This document shows, in pieces, positions 42,282-50,952 of a DNA stretch of 64,000 bases. The position numbers and the translations under genes were made by a program. Numbering within the stretch: the stretch's first letter is position 1; each line of letters begins with the position of its first letter. Under the pieces are notes generated by a model, which ran no database searches, was not told the origin of the DNA, and saw only the letters and a list, made by a program, of their open reading frames with translations. This DNA is from Geomobilimonas luticola (GTDB taxonomy: Bacteria > Desulfobacterota > Desulfuromonadia > Geobacterales > Geobacteraceae): contig NZ_JAHCVK010000002.1 in the NCBI RefSeq assembly GCF_018476905.1, positions 248,001 through 312,000 of the forward strand, given 5' to 3'.

Positions 42282-42595
42282 CGGATACTACCTTGCTTGG
42301 GTTGCTTGCGGGTGCTATTACCAGTTTTGCAGCGGTGCCCCAGGTGGTGAGGACCTATCGCACCCGGCACGCGCGCGATATATCCATCTGGCAGCCTGTT
42401 CTGCTTACGGCAGGCATGGTGTTGTGGCTTGTCTACGGCATCATGCTGAATGACCTCCCTCTCATTGCCGCCAATATATTTTCAATCGTGTGCTATAGCT
42501 TACTTATTGCCATGAAAATCAGCTTCAGGGAGGGTGACAAAACCCCGGAGTGTGATTATATTTCAGAAAACATTTCACCGGAGGAAGAGATATGA
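42278..42595 (+). CDS. SemiSWEET transporter (PQ-loop)
   Basis: 105 residues with three membrane helices: [41 protein letters not shown] (in part) and [19 protein letters not shown]. The [20 protein letters not shown] motif after the first helix is diagnostic. SemiSWEETs dimerise to form a sugar (glucose or sucrose) channel in the few characterised bacterial cases; a small metabolite is the safer call. The C-terminal 20 residues are acidic. Its start overlaps the trmJ stop (ATGA) and its stop overlaps the lemA ATG (ATGA), so it is co-translated with neighbours. Confidence 0.88.
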   Translation: MTDTTLLGLLAGAITSFAAVPQVVRTYRTRHARDISIWQPVLLTAGMVLWLVYGIMLNDLPLIAANIFSIVCYSLLIAMKISFREGDKTPECDYISENISPEEEI

Positions 42596-43176
42596 AAAGA
42601 ACGTTTTTTGCGGTGCTGATGATGTGCGGGGTGATGGCGCTTTCCGGTTGCGGCTACAATACCATGCAGGCCAACGAGGAGGCGGTGTTTGCTGCCTGGG
42701 GTGATGTGGAGGCCAGTTATCAGCGGCGGGCTGATCTCATTCCCAATCTGGTCGAGGTCGTGAAAGGGTATGCCAAGCATGAAGCTGAGACCCTCACGGC
42801 AGTTACCGAAGCACGGGCGAAAGTTGGCTCCCTGCAGGCGTCGAAGCAGATGGTGAACGATCCCCAGGCTTTTGCCAAGTTCCAGCAGGCACAGGGCGAG
42901 CTTTCCGGTGCCCTCTCCCGTCTGATGGTGGTGGTGGAGCGGTACCCCGACCTCAAGGCAAATCAGAATTTCCTCGATCTGCAGAATCAACTGGAGGGGA
43001 CCGAGAACCGGATCAACGTGGCCCGCGTTCGGTACAATAAGTCAGTTCAGGATTTCAATACGAGCATCCGCACCTTCCCTAACTCCATCACCAATTCGGT
43101 CCTGCTCCATCTCACCCGCAAGGAGCCGTTCAAAGCGGAAGAGGGGGCTAAGGTCGCGCCGAAGGTGAAGTTCTAG
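42592..43176 (+). CDS. lemA: LemA family lipoprotein
   Basis: LemA proteins are small membrane-anchored helical proteins of unknown function. 194 residues: the signal [21 protein letters not shown] ends in lipobox L-S-G-C, so it is a lipoprotein here. The family block [32 protein letters not shown] (residues ~27-58) and the ...[23 protein letters not shown] block (~121-143, in part) are clear. It is the first of a LemA-TPM-TPM set, a combination seen in many bacteria and linked by inference to envelope maintenance. GGAGGAAGAG precedes the ATG. Confidence 0.92.
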   Translation: MKRTFFAVLMMCGVMALSGCGYNTMQANEEAVFAAWGDVEASYQRRADLIPNLVEVVKGYAKHEAETLTAVTEARAKVGSLQASKQMVNDPQAFAKFQQAQGELSGALSRLMVVVERYPDLKANQNFLDLQNQLEGTENRINVARVRYNKSVQDFNTSIRTFPNSITNSVLLHLTRKEPFKAEEGAKVAPKVKF

Positions 43177-43184
43177 TCACGGCA

Positions 43185-44039
43185 ATGACCAGATTTCTTA
43201 CGTTCATCTTGCTGTTGTTTTTGCCGGTGACCACGTACTCCCTTGATGTGCCTGCGTTGCGCGGCCACGTCAATGACTACGCCGGCCTCCTTTCGCCCGC
43301 GACAGTTCAGCACCTGGAGCGCAGACTCGCAGAATTCGAGCAGCAAGATTCGACCCAGATTGTTGTCCTGACCGTTCCTTCTCTGTCCGGTGAAGATATC
43401 GAGACCTATTCCATAAGGGTTGCCGAGGCGTGGAACATCGGTCAGAAGGGGCTGGACAACGGGGCCATTCTCCTGGTCGCCGCACAGGAGCGAAAGATCA
43501 GGATCGAAGTGGGGAGAGGGCTGGAAGGAAAGCTTACCGACCTCGTGGCAGGCAGAATTATCCGTAATGATCTGGCGCCCAGATTCAAGGCCGGTGACTT
43601 CGATGGCGGTGTTACGTCAGCCGTCACGGCGATAATGGCGGTGGTAAAGGGTGAATACCAGACCACGAACCGCGACCTGCGTCATGCAAAGAAAAGTGCT
43701 TCGCCGGTATATTCCCTGACAATTTTTGCGATTGTTGCCTGTATCTTTCTCGGAGCCATCTCTCGTCTGCTCGGCGGGGTTGCCGGGGCGGTCGGGATTC
43801 CCGTGGTCGCCTGGCTAGCCTTTCCCGGTCTCACGTTTATCATGCTCCTGGGTCTCGCTGCTGCAGGCTTTGTCATCGGACTGCTGGTGAGTTTTCTTTT
43901 CGGCGGTGGCGGTGGCGGCGGTTATCACGGCGGGCCATTTATCGGTGGCAGTTTCGGAGGGGGTGGTGGCGGCTTCGGTGGAGGTTTTTCCGGCGGTGGC
44001 GGCGATTTCGGCGGTGGCGGCGCCTCCGGCGACTGGTGA
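43185..44039 (+). CDS. TPM-domain (YgcG-like) protein with Gly-rich C-terminus
   Basis: 284 residues: signal peptide FILLLFLPVTTYSLDVP, a TPM domain (~25-145; VPALRGHVNDYAGLLSPATV, QIVVLTVPSLSGEDIETYSIR in part, LDNGAILLVAAQERKIRIEVGRGLEG in part), one or two membrane helices (~175-235) and a C-terminal Gly/Phe/Ser-rich low-complexity tail (GGGGGGYHGGPF...GGASGDW). TPM domains occur in thylakoid and bacterial membrane proteins and are not established enzymatically. It follows lemA by 8 bp. Confidence 0.9.
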   Translation: MTRFLTFILLLFLPVTTYSLDVPALRGHVNDYAGLLSPATVQHLERRLAEFEQQDSTQIVVLTVPSLSGEDIETYSIRVAEAWNIGQKGLDNGAILLVAAQERKIRIEVGRGLEGKLTDLVAGRIIRNDLAPRFKAGDFDGGVTSAVTAIMAVVKGEYQTTNRDLRHAKKSASPVYSLTIFAIVACIFLGAISRLLGGVAGAVGIPVVAWLAFPGLTFIMLLGLAAAGFVIGLLVSFLFGGGGGGGYHGGPFIGGSFGGGGGGFGGGFSGGGGDFGGGGASGDW

Positions 44040-44057
44040 CAGGAGAAACATCGCGAC

Positions 44058-44690
44058 ATGAAACGTGCTTCAGATTTTTTCAGCGGGGATGAGCGGGAAA
44101 TGATCCGTCGGGCGGTGCACGCAGCCGAATCGTCAACGACTGGTGAGATTGCCACGATGGTTGTGGACGAAAGTGACTCCTATCGAGACGCGGTCGCCCT
44201 CGGGGGTGTACTGCTGGCCGCTCTTCTGGCCATGGTGGTGGCCATACTGTTACACCATGTCACTATCTGGTTTTACATCCCGCTGGTTTTTGTTCTCTAT
44301 TTCCCCTGCCGGGCTCTTTTTGTGCGTGTTCCTGCCCTGAAGCTCCCATTGCTTACGAGAGCACGGATCAACCTTTCCGTGCGGGAACGGGCAGTGCGGG
44401 CCTTTTACGAAAAAGGTCTCCACCGTACCCGTGAGGCTACCGGCATTCTGATTTTCATCTCTCTGCTGGAGCACAAGGTGTGGATACTGGGGGACCGGGG
44501 GATCGACCGCAAGATACCTCCCGATTCGTGGCAGGGGCTCGCCCGGGAACTTTCGGCCGGACTTCGGGATAACCGGGCATGCGAGGTCCTCTGCACGGTG
44601 GTTACGAAATGTGGTGTTGCACTGAAGGAGCATTTCCCACGCATGCCGGACGATCTGAACGAATTGCCCGATGATGTGATAACGTCCTGA
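44058..44690 (+). CDS. Second TPM-domain membrane protein
   Basis: 210 residues without a signal peptide. An N-terminal helix region (FSGDEREMIRRAVHAAESST), a central membrane pair (VALGGVLLAALLAMVVAILL and FYIPLVFVLYFPCRALFV, residues ~52-100), and a second half with a TPM-like motif ATGILIFISLLEHKVWILGDRG and VVTKCGVALKEHFP. The TPM features are weaker than in the first gene and the topology is inverted (domain inside the cytoplasm). It follows by 18 bp on the same transcript, which fits a two-TPM pair. Confidence 0.85.
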   Translation: MKRASDFFSGDEREMIRRAVHAAESSTTGEIATMVVDESDSYRDAVALGGVLLAALLAMVVAILLHHVTIWFYIPLVFVLYFPCRALFVRVPALKLPLLTRARINLSVRERAVRAFYEKGLHRTREATGILIFISLLEHKVWILGDRGIDRKIPPDSWQGLARELSAGLRDNRACEVLCTVVTKCGVALKEHFPRMPDDLNELPDDVITS

Positions 44691-44696
44691 TAAATA

Positions 44697-44724
44697 AAGG
44701 CCGCTGGTAGATCCAGCGGCCTTC
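44697..44724. terminator. Bidirectional terminator between the TPM genes and tolC
   Basis: AAGGCCGCTGG (44697-44707) and CCAGCGGCCTT (44713-44723), 11-bp perfect stem with a TAGAT loop. T-runs are short, but the site lies between convergent genes. Confidence 0.65.
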
Positions 44725-44804
44725 TTCATGTCAGTCCGTACGTTTCGTTCAGGAAGATGTGGCGACGCAGTCTCTTTTAGAGACTAGGCGGTTGCCGCGG
44801 GTAT

Positions 44805-46079
44805 CTATAATTCCCCGCGTGCTTTTTTTATCCGCGCCACTGCAACCTGGTAGTCGAACATGCTGCGATAATAGTCGGTTCTGGCCTGGGTCAGGAGGGT
44901 CTGGGCGTCTATGACGTCCGTGGCGGTCCCTACCTGGGCCTGGTAGCGCTCCTTGTTGATCCGCAGATTCTCCTCTCCCTGGAGGATGGCTTTTTCGCTG
45001 ACCTTGATTCTTTCCATGGAGACATTGGCGTCATTGACTGCCATGCGGTATTCCAGGCCCAGGGCAGCTTTCACCTGGCGCAATGCCTGCTCGCTCCTGG
45101 AACGGGTGGCAATTGCCTGCCGATACCTCCCCGTTGTTGCCTGGCCGTCAAAAAGGTTGAACTTCACGCCGATCGTTGCAGCCATGATCGCCTGTTCCTT
45201 GACCTGCCGGTTCTGCACGTAATCAAGTCCCGCTTTCGCAAAAAGTTCGGGATAATATCCCCCCTTGCTTTCCTGCACATCGAATTCACTCCCTTCAACG
45301 GCTTTCTCCAGGGCCTTGATTTCCGGATGATCTGCTGGTACCTGGGCCAGGGGCGCTGTTGTAACCGCGGAATAGGGAAGGGTGGCTCCCTCTTCCAGGT
45401 CGGCGCGGAAATCCGGTTTCCGGTCGATGAGGTAATTCAGGAGCAACCAGGCGTTATCCCGACGATTGATGCTGTCCATACGGCTCTGCTGGCTGCCGGC
45501 GAGGCGCACTTCCGCCTGAAGGAGGTCGTTACGGGTAACAACTCCCTGCTCGTAAAGATTCCGGGCGACCCGCAGATGCTCGGTCATCTGGACAACCTCG
45601 TCTTCAGCCGATTGTACCAGTTTCTGTGCCTGCAGGATGCCGAAGTAGGCGGTAACCACCTTGAGGAAAACGTCCTGCTCATGTCCTGCATAGTTGTATA
45701 AGGCAGCTTCGCGCAAGGTACGGGCATGGCCCGCACGGGCGTCCGTGCGACCGAAATCGTAGAGAGTCTGGTAGATGCCGAGACTTGCAAAGGTATAGTC
45801 CTTCTGCTGGGTCGCAACCGTACGGCCATTTCCCAGATCGATGGCCTGGGGGTCCAGTTGAACGGTATACCCCCCCTGTATGTCAACCCGGGGGAGATAC
45901 CCGCTTTTGCCGATACGTTCACCCTCGGCGGCAATTGTCTGGTCGTAGGCGGCCACCCTGAGGGTAGTATTCGAACTTTTTGCCTCCGACAGGCAGTTTT
46001 TCAGGGTAAATGTTTCACCCTGGGCTACTGCCGCCGGTATGAGGAGTCCGGCAATGATATGTCTGAGTATACGGGACAT
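44805..46079 (-). CDS. TolC-family outer-membrane efflux protein
   Basis: 424 residues: signal peptide RHIIAGLLIPAAVAQGE and two OEP repeats. Segments: FTLKNCLSEAKSSNTTLRVAAYD near the start, TLYDFGRTDARAGHARTLRE near 100-120, the second half with KSGYLPRVDIQGGY-like and YYPELFAKAGLDYV, and a C-terminal coiled-coil part (DVIDAQTLLTQARTDYYRS). TolC-type trimers form the exit duct of efflux pumps and type I secretion. No membrane-fusion or RND partner is within the window. The longer frame starts with TTG at 46112; ATG at 46077-46079 with GGAG is better. It lies 99 bp after slt on the same strand. Confidence 0.9.
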   Translation of the reverse strand: MSRILRHIIAGLLIPAAVAQGETFTLKNCLSEAKSSNTTLRVAAYDQTIAAEGERIGKSGYLPRVDIQGGYTVQLDPQAIDLGNGRTVATQQKDYTFASLGIYQTLYDFGRTDARAGHARTLREAALYNYAGHEQDVFLKVVTAYFGILQAQKLVQSAEDEVVQMTEHLRVARNLYEQGVVTRNDLLQAEVRLAGSQQSRMDSINRRDNAWLLLNYLIDRKPDFRADLEEGATLPYSAVTTAPLAQVPADHPEIKALEKAVEGSEFDVQESKGGYYPELFAKAGLDYVQNRQVKEQAIMAATIGVKFNLFDGQATTGRYRQAIATRSRSEQALRQVKAALGLEYRMAVNDANVSMERIKVSEKAILQGEENLRINKERYQAQVGTATDVIDAQTLLTQARTDYYRSMFDYQVAVARIKKARGEL

Positions 46080-46178
46080 GGGTTTGCTCCGGGTTGGAAG
46101 CGCAGTTGTCAAAGAATCTTGTATGATGTCAGCATGCTGGAAAGAAATGGTGGCCCCATAACCGGGCGCGAACTGAAC

Positions 46179-48344
46179 TCAGGTAGCGGGTGATCCGCTG
46201 CTGCTGAGATTCCGGTAGGGGAGGCCGGTGACCGGAGGAGATTCCAGTCCGTAGAGTCGCCGGTAGAGCGACGCTCCTGCGAGCACTTTTTTTACATACT
46301 CGCGGGTCTCGCCAAAGGGGATGCTTTCGATGAATTCATCCTGGCGAAGGTTTCCAAAGGTCTTGCGCCAGCGGTTCACGTTGCCGGACCCGCCGTTGTA
46401 GGCTGCGACAGCATAAACCTGGTTGCCATCGTAGGCTTCGAGAAGGTCCTTCAAGTGCCGGGTGCCGTAAGCAATGTTGATATCAGGTGTCGTGAGGCTG
46501 TTCGTGGTGAACGGCCCGTTCTTGGGAGTACTCATGACCTTAGCGGTTGAAGGCATCAGTTGCATGAGGCCGATGGCGCCCACGGGGGACCTGGCGGTCG
46601 GTGAATAGCTACTTTCTGCGCGGATGATTGAGTGGATGAGGCTCTCTCCGATATCGTTGCTGGCAGCCTGTTGGGCAACAATCTCACGAAATCCGCAGGG
46701 GTAGAGAAGCCCCCAGGTAACAGCGTTGTCCTTGTCGAACCTGTCGGGTCGCTCCTGCTTTACGGTCGACAAGGCACCGTTGTAATTCCCCATTTCCAGG
46801 TAAAGTCGGGCAATGCCGAGGAGAGCTTTTCCCTTGGTACCGGCTTTTCTTTTCGCCAGTGCCAGTTCCCGGTTTGCTTCGTCGTACAGACCACAGGCGA
46901 TAAGGGTCTTGACCCGGTCAAATCCCTCGGGGACCGGAAGGATATCCGTCACATCTGCCTGGAGATTAAATGGTTTGTCATCCGGCAGTTTTGCCGCAGA
47001 GCGGTGCATCAGGGCATAATACCCGTACGGGTATTCCGTGAGCAGGGGGGTGAAGAACGCCTGGGCGCCGACGGCATCACCGGCGGCGGCGAGAGACCGC
47101 CCCCCCCAGTAGAGTGCCCTTTCCCGATACGACTCGACTGAGGTCAGTTTCTGGAAGAGGCTGGCTGCATTTGGATAGTCTGCCGTAAGAAAGGTCGCCC
47201 ACGCAGTTTCCCACTGCGCGGTGTGCTTGAGACCGGAACGGGGGTATTCCCTGAGTAGCCGTTGCAGCAGGGGGAGGGCATCCGGACTCCGGTTCTGGAA
47301 TTTCCTGATATAGGCTGCTTCGAGGAGGGCGTCATCGGCAAGGTCTGATTGGGGAAAGGTTTCCGTAAGTTTCTGAAATGTGGCTATGGCGGCCTCGTCA
47401 CGGCCTGTCTTATCCTGCAGCCTGGCAAGCCAGAGGGTGGCTTCTGCCGCGATTTCTTTGCGGGGGTTGGTGGAAAGCAGTTTGGTCAGCGCCTGTTCGC
47501 CATCCTTGTAACGTCTGGCCTTGACCATGGCCTGCGCGGTTTTGAGCGCCAGCTTCTGGGCAACGTCAGTGGTGAGGGTGTCGGGTGGGATGGCGGAAAA
47601 GACCTTTATTGCCCGGTCGAAGCGGCGCATGTCGTAGAGCGTCATTCCCCGTCGGAACAGTTCGTCGCTGCTGAAGGGTGCCACCACGATGCCCTGTCCG
47701 GCAAGGTTTTGCAGCCGGTCATAGGCGTCGTCTGCCACATCGGCAGCCGGGTATTTGAGCCAGATCGTGCGATAGATCGTGGCAGCGGAGGCCTGGTTTC
47801 CCATCGATTCATGGCAGAGCGCGGTCCGCAGTAACGCTGTGAGGGAGTCGCTCCCCGAAGGGTACTTGTCGACAAACCGCTGATAGGCCGAAAGGGCGGT
47901 CGGGTAATCCTTCGTTTCGTAGCGGGCATCGGCAATGAGCAGGAGTGCCGAGCGTGTGAGGTGGGTTTCCGGATACTCCTTGAGCAGTTTTTCCAGGGGA
48001 GGGATACACTCCGTGTACCTTGCCAGCCGGAAAAGGGCGTTCGCCTGGTGATAGAGAGCGTAATCGGCAAGCAGGGGAAAGGTTTCGCCGGCCCGGGCCA
48101 GAGCTGGTACAGCGTTGTCCCATTCCGAGGATTTGGCGGCGGCCATGCCGACGAGGAAATCGCGCAGGCCCCCTTCCGGTGCATGGTTGGCTGCCAACTG
48201 CGCCCCACGGTAATCATGGTTCTTGAGGTGCCGGGCAGCCGTGGCGAGATGATCCGACGGCAGCTGAAGGAGATTTCCACCCGACGCGGGAAGCGCGAGG
48301 ACAAAGCAGAGAATAACGATAAGAGGGATACGGCGCAACAGCAT
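46179..48344 (-). CDS. Soluble lytic murein transglycosylase (Slt70-like)
   Basis: Cleaves peptidoglycan between MurNAc and GlcNAc with 1,6-anhydro product. 721 residues: signal peptide (IPLIVILCFVLALPASGG), a long alpha-superhelical region of tetratricopeptide-like repeats (~30-550; many ...YPETHLTRSALLLIADARY-like units, in part), and the C-terminal SLT domain with the catalytic Glu in ESLIHSIIRAESSYSPTA (~575-592), SPVGAIGLMQLMPSTAK and AVAAYNGGSGNVNRW. All three motifs are typical. It is the upstream gene of a possible slt-tolC unit. Confidence 0.93.
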   Translation of the reverse strand: MLLRRIPLIVILCFVLALPASGGNLLQLPSDHLATAARHLKNHDYRGAQLAANHAPEGGLRDFLVGMAAAKSSEWDNAVPALARAGETFPLLADYALYHQANALFRLARYTECIPPLEKLLKEYPETHLTRSALLLIADARYETKDYPTALSAYQRFVDKYPSGSDSLTALLRTALCHESMGNQASAATIYRTIWLKYPAADVADDAYDRLQNLAGQGIVVAPFSSDELFRRGMTLYDMRRFDRAIKVFSAIPPDTLTTDVAQKLALKTAQAMVKARRYKDGEQALTKLLSTNPRKEIAAEATLWLARLQDKTGRDEAAIATFQKLTETFPQSDLADDALLEAAYIRKFQNRSPDALPLLQRLLREYPRSGLKHTAQWETAWATFLTADYPNAASLFQKLTSVESYRERALYWGGRSLAAAGDAVGAQAFFTPLLTEYPYGYYALMHRSAAKLPDDKPFNLQADVTDILPVPEGFDRVKTLIACGLYDEANRELALAKRKAGTKGKALLGIARLYLEMGNYNGALSTVKQERPDRFDKDNAVTWGLLYPCGFREIVAQQAASNDIGESLIHSIIRAESSYSPTARSPVGAIGLMQLMPSTAKVMSTPKNGPFTTNSLTTPDINIAYGTRHLKDLLEAYDGNQVYAVAAYNGGSGNVNRWRKTFGNLRQDEFIESIPFGETREYVKKVLAGASLYRRLYGLESPPVTGLPYRNLSSSGSPAT

Positions 48345-48533
48345 GTACGACTCCAGAAACGAGCTTCTTGCAGAATTTCCCCATTGTCAGCCTGTTCTCG
48401 CTGTGGCAGGAACAGCGTATCCTGAAAAGAGACACGTTGGGCGGCATGGAATGTGGCAAGAATATCGCATGTGTATATTTTGACGTATAGATAATAGCCG
48501 GTTCAACCGGTAAAAATCAAAAGAATTTTCCCG

Positions 48534-48547
48534 GTTTACCGGTAAAC
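48534..48547. promoter_or_regulatory. GTTTACCGGTAAAC palindrome upstream of the rnr promoter
   Basis: A perfect 14-bp palindrome centred near -45 relative to the predicted rnr start. A related half-site ACCGGTAAAA lies about 28 bp further upstream (48506-48515). No regulator is recognised; the position suits an activator or a repressor of rnr. Confidence 0.5.
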
Positions 48548-48550
48548 TGT

Positions 48551-48579
48551 TTGACAGCGGGAGGTTATTTGAGCATATT
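48551..48579 (+). promoter_or_regulatory. Probable rnr promoter
   Basis: TTGACA (48551-48556), 17-nt spacer, CATATT (48574-48579). The start point near 48586 leaves a leader of about 33 nt with GAGGAG before the rnr ATG. Confidence 0.5.
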
Positions 48580-48618
48580 CAAGCTCGATCCGGGTAAAAA
48601 CGTTAGAGGAGCGGCGGT

Positions 48619-50877
48619 ATGGCGATAAATAGGGAAAAAATTCTGGGGTTGTTTCGCGATAACCCTGGTGTGTTTCGTCCGTTCCGGGACCTGATGCAAC
48701 TTCTGGGGGTGACCAAGGGGCAGCGCGCCAAGTTCAAGGCCTATCTCGACCGGATGGTGGATCGGGGCGAACTCGTCAAGCAGCAGGGGAGCCGTTACGG
48801 AGTGGCGGCGTCGTCCCACGGCATCACGGGAAGGCTCTCCGTGCACAGGGACGGGTACGGCTTCGTAACTCCCGAAGGCGGGGGTGAGGATCTGTTTATC
48901 CCGGCCCGTTATCTGCGGGAAGCCATGCATGGCGACCTGGTCGAAGTGATGGCATCGCCCCGTGGCCGCACCGGCAAACGGGAAGGGCGGCTCATGCGGA
49001 TTGTGGAACGGGCCCACACGACGGTTGTCGGCCGTTTCCTGACGGCCGGGGATCACGGCGTGGTTATCCCGGACGACCAACGGGTCACGAGAGAGCTTAT
49101 CATCCCTCCCCGGGCGGGAGGTGAGGCACAAACTGGGCAGATGGTGGTGGCGCGCATCGTCAACTACCCGACCGACAGGAGCGGGCCGACCGCCCGGGTC
49201 GTCGAGGTGCTCGGTTCCAGCGACGATCCGGAAGTTGAAGTTCTGACCATTATCCGGAAGCACGACCTGCCGTACCAGTTTCCCGACGAGGTGACTGTAG
49301 AGGCACGGGGCATCGCGGCTGAAGTCAGCGCGGACGACATTGCAGGAAGGGTTGATCTGCGGAACCGCCCGACGGTAACCATCGATGGCGAAACGGCCCG
49401 GGATTTCGATGACGCGGTCTCGGTCAGCAGGGAAGAGGGGGGGAGAATACGGCTCTGGGTTTCCATTGCCGATGTTGCCCATTATGTCCGCGCAGGGTCG
49501 GCGCTGGACGGAGAGGCCTACCTGCGGGGAACCTCGGTTTATTTTCCCGACCGCTGCATTCCGATGCTGCCTGAGGAACTGTCCAACGGCATCTGTTCCC
49601 TGAATCCGCAGGTGGACCGCCTTACCATGACCGCGGAAATTGTCTTTGACAGGAGCGGAATGCCGGTAACGACTGCATTCTATCCCAGCGTGATCCGGAG
49701 TGCCGCCCGCCTCACCTACACACAGGTCAAAGGGGTGCTGGTCGACAGGAACCCCGGCCTGCGGGAGCAGTATGCCCATCTCCTCGATGACCTGCACCTG
49801 ATGGAAGAATTGTCGATACGCCTTACCGCAAGACGCCGGGAACGGGGGAGCATCGATTTCGACCTACCCGAACCCCAGATCATTCTCGATCTTCAGGGCC
49901 AGACCGAAGCCATCGTCAAGGCGGAGCGGAATCTGGCCCATCGCATCATCGAAGAATTCATGCTGGCGGCAAACGAGGCGGTAGCCCGCCATCTGGAATC
50001 CCGTGGAACTCCCTCACTCTACCGGGTGCACGAACCACCCGATCAGGAGAAATTGCGTGACTTCCGCGACTTTGTCTTCAATTTCGGCTATCAGTTCCGC
50101 CTGGGTGAGGATTCCGTCCAACCTGCCGAGTTGCAGAGGTTGCTGGACCAGGCGGAAGGAAAACCGGAAGAGCGGATGATCAACGAGGTGCTGCTCCGCT
50201 GCATGAAACAGGCGCGCTATTCGGATGAGAATCTCGGTCATTTCGGCCTTGCCGCGCCCTGTTACACCCACTTCACGTCACCTATCCGCCGCTATCCCGA
50301 TCTGGTTGTCCACCGCATCCTGAAGGGGGTGCTTGCCAAGAGTCTGCGTAAGCAGGATCTGGAACGTCTGGCAGAAACCCTGCCTGAAACGGCTTCCCAC
50401 ACGAGTAAGCGGGAGAGAGTGGCAATGGAGGCGGAGAGGGAAATAGTCGAGTTGAAGAAGGTTCAGTTCATGAGTGACAAGGTCGGCGAGGAATTTGACG
50501 GCATCATCAGCGGTGTGACGTCTTTTGGCCTTTTTATCGAACTGGTCGAACTGTTTGTGGAAGGGATGATCCATATCTCGACACTCCCCCCGGAGTTCTA
50601 CAGCTACCAGGAAAAACAGCACTCCCTTGTCGGCGAGCGTTCCCGGACAACGTACCGGATCGGTGACCAGCTGCGGGTAAAGGTGGCCGGGGTCAGTATG
50701 GAGCGGAAGCAGATCGAATTCGTGCTGGCGGGTGCCGGTGTCGTCACGCCGACCGGAGCGGGACGCGGGAATAGCGAGGCATACCCCCGCATACCGGTCA
50801 AGGGGAAACGGCCGCGTAGCAAATCGGCAGTGGCTCGTGGGGAGAAAGGTGGCTCCGGTGGCCGGCGCAAACGGTGA
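48619..50877 (+). CDS. rnr: Ribonuclease R
   Basis: Processive 3'-5' exoribonuclease that degrades structured RNA. 752 residues: an N-terminal winged-helix RNA-binding part (~1-65; FRPFRDLMQLLGVTKGQRAKFK in part), cold-shock OB domains (~70-230; GRLSVHRDGYGFVTPEGG; PARYLREAMHGDLVEV), the RNB catalytic domain with DRVDLRNRPTVTIDGETARDFDDAV (in part, ~250-275), YFPDRCIPMLPEELSNGICSLNP and the Asp cluster, ITHFTSPIRRYPDLVVHR-like motif, and a C-terminal S1 domain (GEEFDGIISGVTSFGLFIEL) with a Lys/Arg-rich tail. GAGGAG precedes the ATG by 7 nt. Confidence 0.95.
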   Translation: MAINREKILGLFRDNPGVFRPFRDLMQLLGVTKGQRAKFKAYLDRMVDRGELVKQQGSRYGVAASSHGITGRLSVHRDGYGFVTPEGGGEDLFIPARYLREAMHGDLVEVMASPRGRTGKREGRLMRIVERAHTTVVGRFLTAGDHGVVIPDDQRVTRELIIPPRAGGEAQTGQMVVARIVNYPTDRSGPTARVVEVLGSSDDPEVEVLTIIRKHDLPYQFPDEVTVEARGIAAEVSADDIAGRVDLRNRPTVTIDGETARDFDDAVSVSREEGGRIRLWVSIADVAHYVRAGSALDGEAYLRGTSVYFPDRCIPMLPEELSNGICSLNPQVDRLTMTAEIVFDRSGMPVTTAFYPSVIRSAARLTYTQVKGVLVDRNPGLREQYAHLLDDLHLMEELSIRLTARRRERGSIDFDLPEPQIILDLQGQTEAIVKAERNLAHRIIEEFMLAANEAVARHLESRGTPSLYRVHEPPDQEKLRDFRDFVFNFGYQFRLGEDSVQPAELQRLLDQAEGKPEERMINEVLLRCMKQARYSDENLGHFGLAAPCYTHFTSPIRRYPDLVVHRILKGVLAKSLRKQDLERLAETLPETASHTSKRERVAMEAEREIVELKKVQFMSDKVGEEFDGIISGVTSFGLFIELVELFVEGMIHISTLPPEFYSYQEKQHSLVGERSRTTYRIGDQLRVKVAGVSMERKQIEFVLAGAGVVTPTGAGRGNSEAYPRIPVKGKRPRSKSAVARGEKGGSGGRRKR

Positions 50878-50952
50878 AAGCAGTTGCGTGGTGGTCAGCC
50901 GCTATGTTATTGTTGGCAAGTTTTGCACTTTGACGGGCGGTCAGCGGTTACC

